From contig NZ_CP152376.1 of the NCBI RefSeq assembly GCF_038784515.1, positions 992,001 through 1,056,000 on the forward strand: a DNA stretch of 64,000 bases. The letters are read 5' to 3'. Shown piece after piece: positions 52,028 through 61,143 of the stretch; the stretch's first letter is position 1, and each line of letters starts with the position of its first letter. A program made the position numbers and the translations under genes. Below the pieces are notes generated by a model, which worked only from the letters and a program-made list of their open reading frames with translations, searched no databases and had not been told where the DNA came from. The stretch is from Rhodoferax sp. GW822-FHT02A01 (GTDB lineage: Bacteria > Pseudomonadota > Gammaproteobacteria > Burkholderiales > Burkholderiaceae_C).

Positions 52028-54054
52028 CGGGTCACAGCATAGCGCCCCAAGCAACGGCAGCCATCGTCCAAGGGCAGGAACTTTGGCGTCCCTCACCAGA
52101 GAAAGTGGCGCAGTCCGGCATGGCGCACTACCTGAATTGGCTGCAACAGCATCGGCATCTGGAATTTGCGGAGTACCAGGATCTCTGGCGTTGGTCCACC
52201 ACGCACATTGACGACTTTTGGCGCAGCGTATGGGACTACTTCGGCATCCTGGCTGATGGAGACCCATCGGTAGTTCTAGGTCGTCGTCAGATGCCAGGTG
52301 CACAGTGGTTTCCACACACCAGGCTTAGCTACGCGGAGCACATTTTTCGCAACGCATCTGATACGTACCCCGCCCTCATTGCGCGATCAGAAGCGGCCGT
52401 TCCTACCGAAGTATCCTGGGCGGAGCTGAGTGCGGCGGTAGGGGCATTGGCGCACACCTTGCGTAGCTTGGGGGTTAAATCTGGCGACAGGATTGTGGCC
52501 TACCTTCCCAACATTCCCGAGACCGTTATCGCCTTTTTGGCCTGCGCCTCGATTGGAGCCACCTGGTCCAGTTGCTCGCCAGAGATGGGGGTGTCAGTAG
52601 TTGTGGACCGCTTCAAGCAGATTCGTCCAACACTGCTGTTTGCGGTGGACAGCTATACATACGGTGGCAAACTGTTTGATCGTAGAGAAATAGTTGAAGA
52701 ATTTCTGCATGCCCTACCCGAGGTGCGGAAGGTCATTCATGTTCCTGGCCCACTGGCACAAGGCAACTCCCTGGCATGGTACAACATACTTCCATGGCAG
52801 GACGCACTAGCCACGCCGGCGAAATTGCAGTTTGAGAGAGTGCCTTTTGATCATCCTCTGTGGATTGTGTATTCCTCCGGCACTACCGGACTGCCCAAGG
52901 CTATGGTGCACAGCCATGGTGGCATCGTGCTGACGCACCTGAAAACCAACCGGTTACAGCATGATGTACGCCCAAGTGACCGCTTCATGTTCCTAGGCAG
53001 CACGGGTTGGATCGTTTGGAATCTGATGGTTGGGAGTCTGTTGGCTGGTGCCACAGTAGTGTTGTCAGACGGCAATCCAAGCTATCCGGACAACGAGAGC
53101 CTGTGGGATTTCATCGACACGTATAGAGTGACTCACTTTGGCTGTGGTGCAGCCCTTTTGGTCAAGAGCATGAAAGACGGCATGGCGCCGGGCCAAACCC
53201 GGGCGTTTGCAACACTGCGAGCCATCAACTCCACCGGATCGCCATTGCCGCTGGAAGCCTACGCATGGGTGTACCAACGTGTTAAGCCAGACGTATGGCT
53301 GGCTTCAGTAAGCGGAGGCACCGACATTGCCTCTGGCTTTGTGGCCTGTGCGCCTAACTTGCCAGTTCACGCTGGTGAGATTCAGTGCCGTGAACTTGGT
53401 GTTGCGGCCTACGCGTTCGACGAATCCGGCCAATCCGTGCTTAACGAAGTGGGTGAGTTGGTAATTACCCAACCCATGCCATCGATGCCGGTGTATTTCT
53501 GGGGAGATACCGATGACAAGCGCTATCGCGAGAGCTATTTCGAAGCATTTGACGGTATATGGTGCCACGGGGACTGGATACGTTTCACCGAGCGCGGCAG
53601 TAGTGTCATTTACGGCCGTTCAGATACCACCATCAATCGCTTTGGCATTCGCATGGGCACTGCCGAAATCTACCGCGTGGTGGAAGAGCTGAGCGAGATT
53701 AAGGACAGCCTGATTGTGGACCTAGAATATTTGGGCCGCCCATCCTATATGCCACTGTTTGTCTGTCTGGAACCAGGAAAGACGCTTACAGCGGAGTTGG
53801 TTTCCTCCATCAAGAACGCGATCAAAACCAAGGCTTCGGCGCGGCACGTGCCCGACGAGGTGTTTCAAATCGACGAGGTTCCTCGCACCTTGACCGGTAA
53901 GAAGATGGAGTTGCCCGTTCGCAAGCTGCTGTTAGGCGCTGCGTCAGAAAAAGTTGCGAGCCCAGATGCCATGGCGAATCCGGCCAGTATCCGGTTCTTT
54001 TTGAGTTTCCGTGACAGATTTAATGTCATCCAACGCGCTGAAGGAAATAAATGA
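52024..54054 (+). CDS. acetoacetyl-CoA synthetase (acetoacetate-CoA ligase)
   Basis: The 676-residue AMP-forming ligase has the acetoacetyl-CoA synthetase layout: N-terminal FWRSVWDYFGILADGDPSVV, WFPHTRLSYAEHIFR, the P-loop IVYSSGTTGLPKAMVHSHGG, FLGSTGWIVWNLMVGSLLAG, SGGTDIASGFV, GDWIRFTERGSSVIYGRSDT and the C-terminal lysine in PRTLTGKKMELPVRKLL. It converts acetoacetate and related beta-keto acids to their CoA esters. ATGA overlaps on both sides couple it to two transaminase genes, so its substrate is probably the beta-keto acid they form. Confidence 0.92.
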   Translation: MTGHSIAPQATAAIVQGQELWRPSPEKVAQSGMAHYLNWLQQHRHLEFAEYQDLWRWSTTHIDDFWRSVWDYFGILADGDPSVVLGRRQMPGAQWFPHTRLSYAEHIFRNASDTYPALIARSEAAVPTEVSWAELSAAVGALAHTLRSLGVKSGDRIVAYLPNIPETVIAFLACASIGATWSSCSPEMGVSVVVDRFKQIRPTLLFAVDSYTYGGKLFDRREIVEEFLHALPEVRKVIHVPGPLAQGNSLAWYNILPWQDALATPAKLQFERVPFDHPLWIVYSSGTTGLPKAMVHSHGGIVLTHLKTNRLQHDVRPSDRFMFLGSTGWIVWNLMVGSLLAGATVVLSDGNPSYPDNESLWDFIDTYRVTHFGCGAALLVKSMKDGMAPGQTRAFATLRAINSTGSPLPLEAYAWVYQRVKPDVWLASVSGGTDIASGFVACAPNLPVHAGEIQCRELGVAAYAFDESGQSVLNEVGELVITQPMPSMPVYFWGDTDDKRYRESYFEAFDGIWCHGDWIRFTERGSSVIYGRSDTTINRFGIRMGTAEIYRVVEELSEIKDSLIVDLEYLGRPSYMPLFVCLEPGKTLTAELVSSIKNAIKTKASARHVPDEVFQIDEVPRTLTGKKMELPVRKLLLGAASEKVASPDAMANPASIRFFLSFRDRFNVIQRAEGNK

Positions 54055-55454
54055 TGAGCATGACAATACAACCGCGCACTGTGGGGGATACGCCCAAAGG
54101 CGGCTCCATTCTGGGGTTTTATGCGCCCAAGGGCACGCCGCGACCGCCGCAATTGGACCGTGGTCAAGGCGTCTACCTATGGGACAACGATGGCAAACGT
54201 TATCTAGATGCCACCTCTGGTGCGGTGGTCGCTAATATTGGTCACGATAACCCGGCGGTTGTGGCTGCCATGCAAGCCCAGGCGGCCAAGGTCAGTTTCG
54301 CCCCACTGGGATTTTTTGAAAGCCGGGACAGCATCGAACTAGCCAACAATCTGTGCGGACTGGCGGGTGACGGGTTCGACCGAGCATTTTTTGTATCCGG
54401 CGGATCCGAGGCCAATGACTCAGCGATGAAGCTGGCCCGCCAGTATGCGGTGGCAATCGGTCAGCCTGGGCGCCATAAATTCATTGCACGCAACCCCAGC
54501 TATCACGGTGCAACCTTGGGGGCCACGGCGTTGACAGGAGATGCGCATTCCCATTCAATCTTCAGTGCCATCGTGCCGCATGTGCCCAAGGTGCCTGTAC
54601 CTTGGACCTACCGTTTACCCGACGGCCACAGCGTGGCCACCTATGCGGAAGTTTGCGCAGATGCATTGGAAGAAACAATACTGCGTGAAGGCAGCCAGTC
54701 AGTGCTGGCTTTCATCCTCGAACCGGTAGGTGGCCTGTCCACCGGGGCTGCGGTCCCTCCACCCGGCTACCTGGAGCGAGTGCGCGAGATTTGCGACCGG
54801 CATGGTGTGCTGCTGATCTATGACGAAGTGATGAGCGGTGCCGGCCGTACGGGTGCGTTTCTGGCTGCCCACCACTGGCCACAGGCCCGGCCTGACATGG
54901 TGACACTTGCCAAAGGCCTGGCCGCTGGTTATACCCCTTTGGGGGCGGTGCTGGCGCCCAACCACATAGTTGATGCCGTGGCCGGCCAAGGCGGGTTTGT
55001 GCATGGTCACACGTATTCCACCAATCCATTCTCCGCTGCGGTAGCGAATGCAGTGTTGGGTGAAGTCGTTCGCCAGGATCTGGTCACCCGCGCACGCGAA
55101 ATGGGGGCAGTGCTGATGGAGCATCTGCAGGGCATAGCACAGCGCTCACCCATCGTCGGCGATGTGCGCGGCGTGGGCTTGCTGACCGCCATCGAAATGG
55201 TGGCTAATAAGAAGAGCAAGCGTCCTTTTCCAGCGGCATTTAATGCGCCCAAGCGCCTCAGCGAGCACGGATTGCAGCGTGGCATTGCGCTGTACAACCG
55301 ACGAGCAAATTTGGGTGAATTTGGCGATTTCCAGATGGTGACGCCGCCGCTAACCATTAGCGTGGCCGAAATTGACGAATTGGCTTCCTTGCTGGAAGCC
55401 TCCTTGCAGGATTTAGCCGATGAAATCACAAAGGCTGGTTTGCCCATCGGCTAG
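54051..55454 (+). CDS. class III aminotransferase (omega-amino acid:pyruvate type)
   Basis: The 467-residue PLP enzyme has QGVYLWDNDGKRYLDATSGA, FFVSGGSEANDSAMKLARQY, NPSYHGATLGATALTGD, LLIYDEVMSGAGRTGAFLAA, the PLP lysine in MVTLAKGLAAGYTPLGAVLA, and HGHTYSTNPFSAAVANA. Such enzymes transfer amino groups from omega-amino acids or amines. It overlaps the CoA ligase gene by four bases and is last in the operon. It may process a second amino substrate or recycle the amino group; which is unknown. Confidence 0.88.
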   Translation: MMSMTIQPRTVGDTPKGGSILGFYAPKGTPRPPQLDRGQGVYLWDNDGKRYLDATSGAVVANIGHDNPAVVAAMQAQAAKVSFAPLGFFESRDSIELANNLCGLAGDGFDRAFFVSGGSEANDSAMKLARQYAVAIGQPGRHKFIARNPSYHGATLGATALTGDAHSHSIFSAIVPHVPKVPVPWTYRLPDGHSVATYAEVCADALEETILREGSQSVLAFILEPVGGLSTGAAVPPPGYLERVREICDRHGVLLIYDEVMSGAGRTGAFLAAHHWPQARPDMVTLAKGLAAGYTPLGAVLAPNHIVDAVAGQGGFVHGHTYSTNPFSAAVANAVLGEVVRQDLVTRAREMGAVLMEHLQGIAQRSPIVGDVRGVGLLTAIEMVANKKSKRPFPAAFNAPKRLSEHGLQRGIALYNRRANLGEFGDFQMVTPPLTISVAEIDELASLLEASLQDLADEITKAGLPIG

Positions 55455-55700
55455 CGTGTCTACAAACCGTGATCATCCCGCGCTCGTGGCGGAAACCTTG
55501 ATGAAAGACGCACGCCAAGCGGTCCATTTGCAGTTCGATGACGCGGACCATTTTGTCTCGTTCTTCTATTTCCTTCTCGAGCTTTTCGCGGCTTTGGCCC
55601 TATCTCAATCCATCAATACCTGCTCTAACACGGTGCTAAATTGAATTACTGTCAGCCGACCACTGAATTTAAATTCGGGCCTGCCGATTTGCTGCAATCT

Positions 55701-55918
55701 TCAGGTGGGAACTTTAAAACTTACCCCTAGCCAAAGCTCAGCCCAGCACCTTCGCGCATTTTTTGCCTCGATGGCAACAATGGCACGCCAGTATCCCCCG
55801 CGTTACTTGACCTGCAGTGCCCACCGGCTTACTGTATCTGGCTTGTCTTTTGCTCTAAGCAGAACTGACCAGGCACCCAAGATGAGTAAGCTGCGAATGT
55901 TACTGTCACCGCCCACAT
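55701..55918 (-). pseudogene. IS110-family transposase, C-terminal fragment
   Basis: The minus strand reads GGDSNIRSLLILGAWSVLLR, then AKDKPDTVSRWALQVK, a stop at 55803, then in the same frame RGGYWRAIVAIEAKNARRCW and AELWLGVSF to a stop at 55701. This matches the conserved C-terminal domain of IS110 transposases (GD..LR.LL..GA, A.ANKNAR..WA.L). The N-terminal catalytic domain is missing. The surrounding gap 55455-56249 otherwise shows no gene; a short coiled-coil-like minus frame at about 55500-55600 is unassigned. Confidence 0.72.
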
Positions 55919-56249
55919 GACAGTGATGGACTATGCAGAACTCCGCGCATTTACACTGACACTTTGCCAAGACTTTAAGGAGGGGCTTTAACAAAATAAC
56001 TTCATACCCGTAGATATCGCCTTCGGAGGCCGTTTTCTTCGCCTACAGGAGCCTCAATTGCGCGCCCCTCCCTGCATTAAGAAACCTATCAAGTCGCTCT
56101 CCCTCAAGAAGCTCAAATAAATGCCCTCAATACTCAAGGCGGTGAAGGAACAGATTGATCAGACTCAAGCGATACGTCTATTTGCATTGAAGCGACAGCA
56201 TCTGTCCAATCAGATATCTGAGCTTTATCTATTCCGAAAGGGATCTTAA

Positions 56250-57869
56250 ATGCAAAGTTTGAATTTTTCCAAATTGTCCAAAGGGCCCATGTTGGACGGC
56301 CTAACAGTGCGTACTCAGCTTTGGACTGCGTTTTCAATAATTGTGCTTTTGACCATTTTGGCACTTGGATTCACCCTTCTTCAGATGAGCAGGATTAGCT
56401 CTTCCAGCAAGCTAGTCTACGAGGAAGAGTACGTGGCAGGTCAGGCTACTGAACAAGTACGTGGCTTTTTGTACCGAGCTAGCAGAGACCAAGCCCAATT
56501 ACTCACCGCAACAACCGACAGTGAAAGAAAGCAGTTGGGAGACGATGTTGATTCTGACCTAGCACAAATACAGAGTAGATTGACATTAGTGAGCAAGATG
56601 GCGAACACAGAAAAGATGATCGCTGACGCTCGAAAACTCACCGATCTAACTGCACGTTGGGATAAGGATCTGCGAGCCTTTGTTAAGTTAGTTCAGTCTC
56701 AACCTCTGGACCTGGTTCAGATGAGTCCAGATGTTCCATTGGAGGATGCAACGCTCCTAACAAGGGCAAACAAAATTGGGCAAGTCATCGACGAGATTCT
56801 CGAGCTGAGAACCGCATCGATACAAAGCACCGTTGGTAGATCTGAGCATGTTTACTCCAGCTCGCTAAATTGGACTATCGCGGCTGCCGGTGCCATTGTG
56901 TCAATCGCGTTTTTTATAGGCGCAATGGTGATCCAAAAACTTGACAAACAATTGGGAGGTGAGCCAGCTTATGCGAAGGAAATTTCAAGAGCGATTTCGG
57001 TTGGGGATCTCTCTATGCCGATTCAGGTGAAGGAACGGGACACAGAAAGTCTGATGCACTCGTTGCTGACGATGCAAATGAATCTTCAACGTCTAGTGCG
57101 AGATGTTCGCGGTACAAGCGAACAAGTCGCAATGGCGAGCTCAGAAATAGCCCAAGGCAACAATGACTTGTCAGCTCGAACTGAGCTCCAGGCCGGCAAT
57201 CTCCAGGAGACTTCATCCAACATGGGTAATCTGGATGCATCTATACGACATAGCTTCGACGGTATCAGCAAGGCAAATGACCTTGCATCCATTACTTCGA
57301 GCATGGCAGAAAGCGCCGGCGAAGTGATGCGTGAGGTGGTCGAAACCATGAAAGGGATAAGCCAATCCTCCAGCAGAATCTCGGAGATCATAGGCGTAAT
57401 TGATGGCATAGCCTTTCAAACAAACATACTTGCTCTAAACGCTGCCGTAGAAGCTGCTCGAGCAGGGGATCAGGGTCGCGGATTTGCTGTAGTGGCCTCA
57501 GAGGTTCGATCATTGGCTGGACGATCCGCAACTGCCGCAAAGGAGATAAAGGTCCTAATAAACGACAGCGTGGCCAAAGTTGAGCAAGGCAGACATTTGG
57601 TGGACAAGGCTGGGGGTACTTTGTATGACGTAGTTGCCAGTATCCGTCTAGTTGCCACCCAAATGAGTGAGATTAGCGAGGCAAGCTCAATCCAGTCTGA
57701 AAACGTGTCTGAGATAGGGGAGGCTATAACCTATATTGACCAGGTTACTCAGCAAAATGCCGCTTTAGTCGAACAGATGGCCGCCGCCGCAGCGAGCCTT
57801 AAGAGTCAGGCGGCGGACCTCGTTGGAGCCATATCGGTCTTCCGAACGAGCGATTTTTTGATTAGCTAG
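56250..57869 (+). CDS. methyl-accepting chemotaxis protein
   Basis: The 539-residue chemoreceptor has membrane segments at about residues 26-48 and 208-230 with a helical periplasmic sensor between them (RGFLYRASRDQAQLLTATTD, LTARWDKDLRAFVKLVQSQP). A HAMP-like linker is followed by the signalling hairpin at about 380-425 (GIAFQTNILALNAAVEAARA, DQGRGFAVVASEVRSLAGRS). GGGATC precedes the ATG. Its neighbour is an amino-acid binding protein gene, so it may sense amino acids. A fragment of a related sensor domain is fused to a broken LysR gene at 59223. Confidence 0.93.
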   Translation: MQSLNFSKLSKGPMLDGLTVRTQLWTAFSIIVLLTILALGFTLLQMSRISSSSKLVYEEEYVAGQATEQVRGFLYRASRDQAQLLTATTDSERKQLGDDVDSDLAQIQSRLTLVSKMANTEKMIADARKLTDLTARWDKDLRAFVKLVQSQPLDLVQMSPDVPLEDATLLTRANKIGQVIDEILELRTASIQSTVGRSEHVYSSSLNWTIAAAGAIVSIAFFIGAMVIQKLDKQLGGEPAYAKEISRAISVGDLSMPIQVKERDTESLMHSLLTMQMNLQRLVRDVRGTSEQVAMASSEIAQGNNDLSARTELQAGNLQETSSNMGNLDASIRHSFDGISKANDLASITSSMAESAGEVMREVVETMKGISQSSSRISEIIGVIDGIAFQTNILALNAAVEAARAGDQGRGFAVVASEVRSLAGRSATAAKEIKVLINDSVAKVEQGRHLVDKAGGTLYDVVASIRLVATQMSEISEASSIQSENVSEIGEAITYIDQVTQQNAALVEQMAAAAASLKSQAADLVGAISVFRTSDFLIS

Positions 57870-57964
57870 TGCAAGGTTTTCAAAGTGATTGGGGCACTTT
57901 AATTTCGAATGTGGGAACTACGGTGACTGATGAAGGCTTTCCCCACATGCCTACTGATATTGGC

Positions 57965-57988
57965 GATGTCAATATTTATGATGTCAAT
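57965..57988. repeat. direct repeat GATGTCAAT upstream of the binding-protein gene
   Basis: GATGTCAAT occurs at 57965-57973 and 57980-57988, ending 17 bases before the proposed start at 58006. It could be an operator or chance; the A/T-rich gap 57870-58005 must contain the promoter of the binding-protein gene. Confidence 0.35.
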
Positions 57989-58005
57989 TATTAGAGTCAG
58001 TCAAT

Positions 58006-59172
58006 ATGCAAAAGTATGGAGTTATCAACGTGCAATTGTTTTTTAAGAAATTGTCCCTGGCCGCAGTGCTTGTATCTACCTCTGGCGCTTATGCTCAGTC
58101 CGTCGTTACTATAGGTCACGTAGGTCCAACCAGCGGCGCTATTGCTCATCTTGGCAAAGACAATGAAAACGGCGCCATCATGGCCGTTGAAGAAATCAAC
58201 GCTAAAGGCCTGACTATCGGTGGTCAAAAAGTTATATTAAAACTGATGACCGAAGACGACGCGGCTGACCCAAAGCAAGGTACCGCCGTTGCACAGAAAC
58301 TGGCTGATGCCAAGGTTTCTGGCGTGATCGGTCACCTGAACTCCGGCACGACGATACCTGCATCCAAGATTTACAGTGATGCCGGAATTCCTCAAGTTTC
58401 CCCATCCGCCACTAACCCAAAATACACCCGCCAAGGCTTCAAGACGGCCTTTCGTATCGTCGCTGACGATACTCAGCTGGGTGGCACCCTGGGCCGCTAT
58501 GCTGTGAACACCCTGAAGGGCCAGTCCATTGCCGTGATCGACGACCGTACTGCTTACGGGCAGGGCGTGGCCGAAGAGTTCGCCAAGGCTGCTACTGCCG
58601 CCGGTGGCAAAGTGGTTGCCAAGGAATTCACCACCGACAAGGCTACTGACTTCAACGCCATCCTGACATCCATTAAGGGCAAGAAGCCTGACGTGGTGTT
58701 CTTCGGTGGTATGGACGCCGTTGCTGGCCCCATGCTGCGCCAGATGAAGGCTCTAGGCATCAACGCCAAGTTCCTGGGTGGTGACGGTATCTGCTCCACC
58801 GACTTGGTGAAGCTGGCTGGCGACTCCATTGCTGACAACCAGGTCTATTGCGCCGAAGCCGGCGGCGTAGAAAAGGGTAGCAAGTACGCTACCGCCAAGG
58901 CAGAATTCGACAAGAAGTTCAAGACCAAGTTTGGTGTCGACGTGCAGATCTACGCTCCCTACGTGTATGACGCGGTCAACCTAATGGTTGCAGCCATGGT
59001 CAAGGCCGGTTCTTCCGACCCAGCCAAGTACCTGCTCGCACTGGCAGCCACCAAGTACGAAGGCGTGACCGGCCCCATTTCCTTTGACGAAAAGGGCGAC
59101 ATCAAGGGCGGTGCCCTGACCCTTAAGACTGTCAAGGGGGGGAAGCTGGAGGAACTGGCCGTTATCCGCTAG
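58006..59172 (+). CDS. periplasmic branched-chain amino acid-type binding protein
   Basis: The 388-residue protein has a signal peptide (QLFFKKLSLAAVLVSTSGAY, cleaved near AQS) and the type I binding-protein domain: VTIGHVGPTSGAIAHLGKDN, MTEDDAADPKQGTAVAQKLA, GVIGHLNSGTTIPASKIY, FRIVADDTQLGGTLGRYAV and AVIDDRTAYGQGVAEEFAKA. ATG 58006 or GTG 58030 (GGAG eight bases upstream) could be the start. No ABC genes follow in the same direction; the only permease nearby is a LivM on the opposite strand at 59907. Codon use is strongly biased to C/G-ending codons in the second half, as in highly expressed genes. Confidence 0.92.
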   Translation: MQKYGVINVQLFFKKLSLAAVLVSTSGAYAQSVVTIGHVGPTSGAIAHLGKDNENGAIMAVEEINAKGLTIGGQKVILKLMTEDDAADPKQGTAVAQKLADAKVSGVIGHLNSGTTIPASKIYSDAGIPQVSPSATNPKYTRQGFKTAFRIVADDTQLGGTLGRYAVNTLKGQSIAVIDDRTAYGQGVAEEFAKAATAAGGKVVAKEFTTDKATDFNAILTSIKGKKPDVVFFGGMDAVAGPMLRQMKALGINAKFLGGDGICSTDLVKLAGDSIADNQVYCAEAGGVEKGSKYATAKAEFDKKFKTKFGVDVQIYAPYVYDAVNLMVAAMVKAGSSDPAKYLLALAATKYEGVTGPISFDEKGDIKGGALTLKTVKGGKLEELAVIR

Positions 59173-59222
59173 TTGGCAGCGATAATATACTTTCAGGCCC
59201 GTGCCCGGCCTCGGTACAAAAC

Positions 59223-59765
59223 CTAGCTCGGGCGATTACTTCGGTGCCTAATTTGGTGTTTTGCTTCCAGGCTTGGAGGCTGAAACTGTGACTTCACATT
59301 GCTAGACAACAGCAATTGCTTTTGATTCAGCGGCTGGGGCTGAACCGGATTCTCAAAAGCATGCAGATACTTGTCCCAACGGCCTACCAGTTCGGACAGC
59401 GATTCTGTGCCTCTCCGCTGATTGTGAGATGTTGACAATTGAACGGCGTAATAAATGGCAGAACCTTCCGGGCTTAGCCTGACTGTACCGCCAGAGCAGA
59501 TGAAAAGCTTAGTTCCTAGGTAATCCTCAAGCACCCGAATTTGTCTACTGATCGCCGCCGGGGTGACGCTCACCACCGAAGCAGTACGCGTAAAGCTTTG
59601 ATACTTCGCTACGGTAATTAAGGACTTATCCACCACGAGAGACGGCATCTTGGTCAGAGTTTGTTCAGGCTCTGGATTTTTGTTCATAAGTTCTTGGATG
59701 CCTTGCAAAAACATACAAGACTCTCCAGTCTTGCAGCCCAAAAGGGCATCTGAGTCCAGTGGCAC
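59223..59765 (-). pseudogene. chimeric remnant: LysR helix-turn-helix fused to chemoreceptor-like debris
   Basis: Residues about 45-115 of this 180-residue frame are a LysR DNA-binding domain (VAKYQSFTRTASVVSVTPAA, ISRQIRVLEDYLGTKLFICS). The roughly 200-residue effector domain of LysR proteins is absent. Instead LSELVGRWDKYLHAFENPVQ and then PQPLNQ follow, resembling LTARWDKDLRAFVKLVQSQP of the chemoreceptor at 56250. The frame may still make a protein, but it cannot be a normal regulator. It is convergent with the binding-protein gene. Confidence 0.65.
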
Positions 59766-59906
59766 GCCGAGACATTGCTAGCCATTACGAACGACTCAAC
59801 TGACCTCCAATGCTCAAACCGCTTCGCGGCCCATGTTGTCAAAGTCTGCTTCAAGTAGGGAGGGTCGCCAATATATAAGTCCGCACATTGACGTTGTCCA
59901 CCAACG

Positions 59907-61004
59907 TCAACAATCTGGCATCTGACGGCGACTGTTCAATATATTCTTGCTGTGGTCATAAGATGGCCACAAACCACGTGGTCGGATCAACATCATGGAA
60001 ATCATTGATGCCGCAATGAGCAACTGGCGCAAAATTGCAGGATCCAGTCTTCCATCGGTCAGGTCGCGCAGCGGAGCTGCTACGTACCGCAGCACTTCTG
60101 GCAATGCGGACAAAAGGACCGCCCCAAGAATGACGCCAGGCAGATGTCCAATGCCACCCAGAACGACCATCGCTGCGATCATGACTGACTCCAAGAGGGT
60201 AAAGGCCTCCGGCGAGACAAAGCCTTGGAACGCGCCAAACATGACTCCCGATATCCCCCCAAAAGTTGCACCCATTGCGAACGCCAGGAGTTTCATGTTG
60301 CGCGTGTTGATGCCCATCGCCTTGGCGGCGATTTCGTCCTCACGAATGGCCATCCAAGCACGGCCAACGCGTGAGCGTTCGATGCGAGAGCACACGAATG
60401 CGCTAACAACAACCAAGATCAGGAACAGGTAGTAATAGAGCGTCACCGAAACGACTTTGAATCCGGATATCACTATCGGCCGACCAAGATTGAGGCCAAA
60501 CACGTAAATTGGGTCTATAGACCCGATACCTTTTGAGCCGTTCGTAATGTTGGCAGGCGCATCCAAATTAATGACAAGCACGCGGATAATTTCGCCAAAA
60601 CCAAGGGTAACAACTGCTAAATAGTCTCCGCGCAGACGCAAGGTTGGCCCGCCCAGCAATGCACCCAAACATGCCGCCAAAGTACCCGCGAGCGGAATCA
60701 TGATCCATATCGGCGTGTGCATGCCATGCGGAAGAAGCGCCTGAATGGTGTCGAAAGTCTCGACCAGGTGCGGCGAAGCCAGTAGTGCGTAACTGTATGC
60801 CCCAATCATGTAGAAGGCCACGTACCCCAAATCAAGAAGTCCTGCATAGCCGACCACAACGTTAAGACCTAAGGCCAGCAGCACATAGAGAAGCGCCATG
60901 TCGGCAATGCGCACCCACGCGCCTCCAATACACTGCAAAAATAGAGGCAACACCACAAGCGAGAATGCACAAATAGTCCATCGAACTTTTTTGTACCGCA
61001 TCAT
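59907..61004 (-). CDS. livM: branched-chain amino acid ABC permease LivM, orphan
   Basis: The 365-residue membrane protein has the LivM core: MALLYVLLALGLNVVVGYAG, LLDLGYVAFYMIGAYSYALL, GPTLRLRGDYLAVVTLGFGE and the ATPase-contact loop AIREDEIAAKAMGINTRNMK, then VLGGIGHLPGVILGAVLL. All about ten helices are present. No LivH or ATPase genes are adjacent, so it must use partners encoded elsewhere or be a relic of a second Liv system together with the binding protein at 58006. The start is the ATG pair at 61004. Confidence 0.92.
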   Translation of the reverse strand: MMRYKKVRWTICAFSLVVLPLFLQCIGGAWVRIADMALLYVLLALGLNVVVGYAGLLDLGYVAFYMIGAYSYALLASPHLVETFDTIQALLPHGMHTPIWIMIPLAGTLAACLGALLGGPTLRLRGDYLAVVTLGFGEIIRVLVINLDAPANITNGSKGIGSIDPIYVFGLNLGRPIVISGFKVVSVTLYYYLFLILVVVSAFVCSRIERSRVGRAWMAIREDEIAAKAMGINTRNMKLLAFAMGATFGGISGVMFGAFQGFVSPEAFTLLESVMIAAMVVLGGIGHLPGVILGAVLLSALPEVLRYVAAPLRDLTDGRLDPAILRQLLIAASMISMMLIRPRGLWPSYDHSKNILNSRRQMPDC

Positions 61005-61143
61005 GCTAGCTTCACTTGCATGAGGTGAAACTCAAAGTGCACGGAAAAGTTAGTTCTTCCGATATGGACAGCGGGATTTCGACCTGTGTTTCATCGGGCT
61101 TTTCCTGCGGCATCAAGGTGTATTCAATCATTTCATATGTCTA

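Noticed and set aside
56019..56036. GCCT-TCGG-AGGC hairpin followed by TTTT, possible terminator
   Set aside because: The stem is only four base pairs and no plus-strand gene ends near it; the closest plus-strand gene ends some 570 bases upstream.
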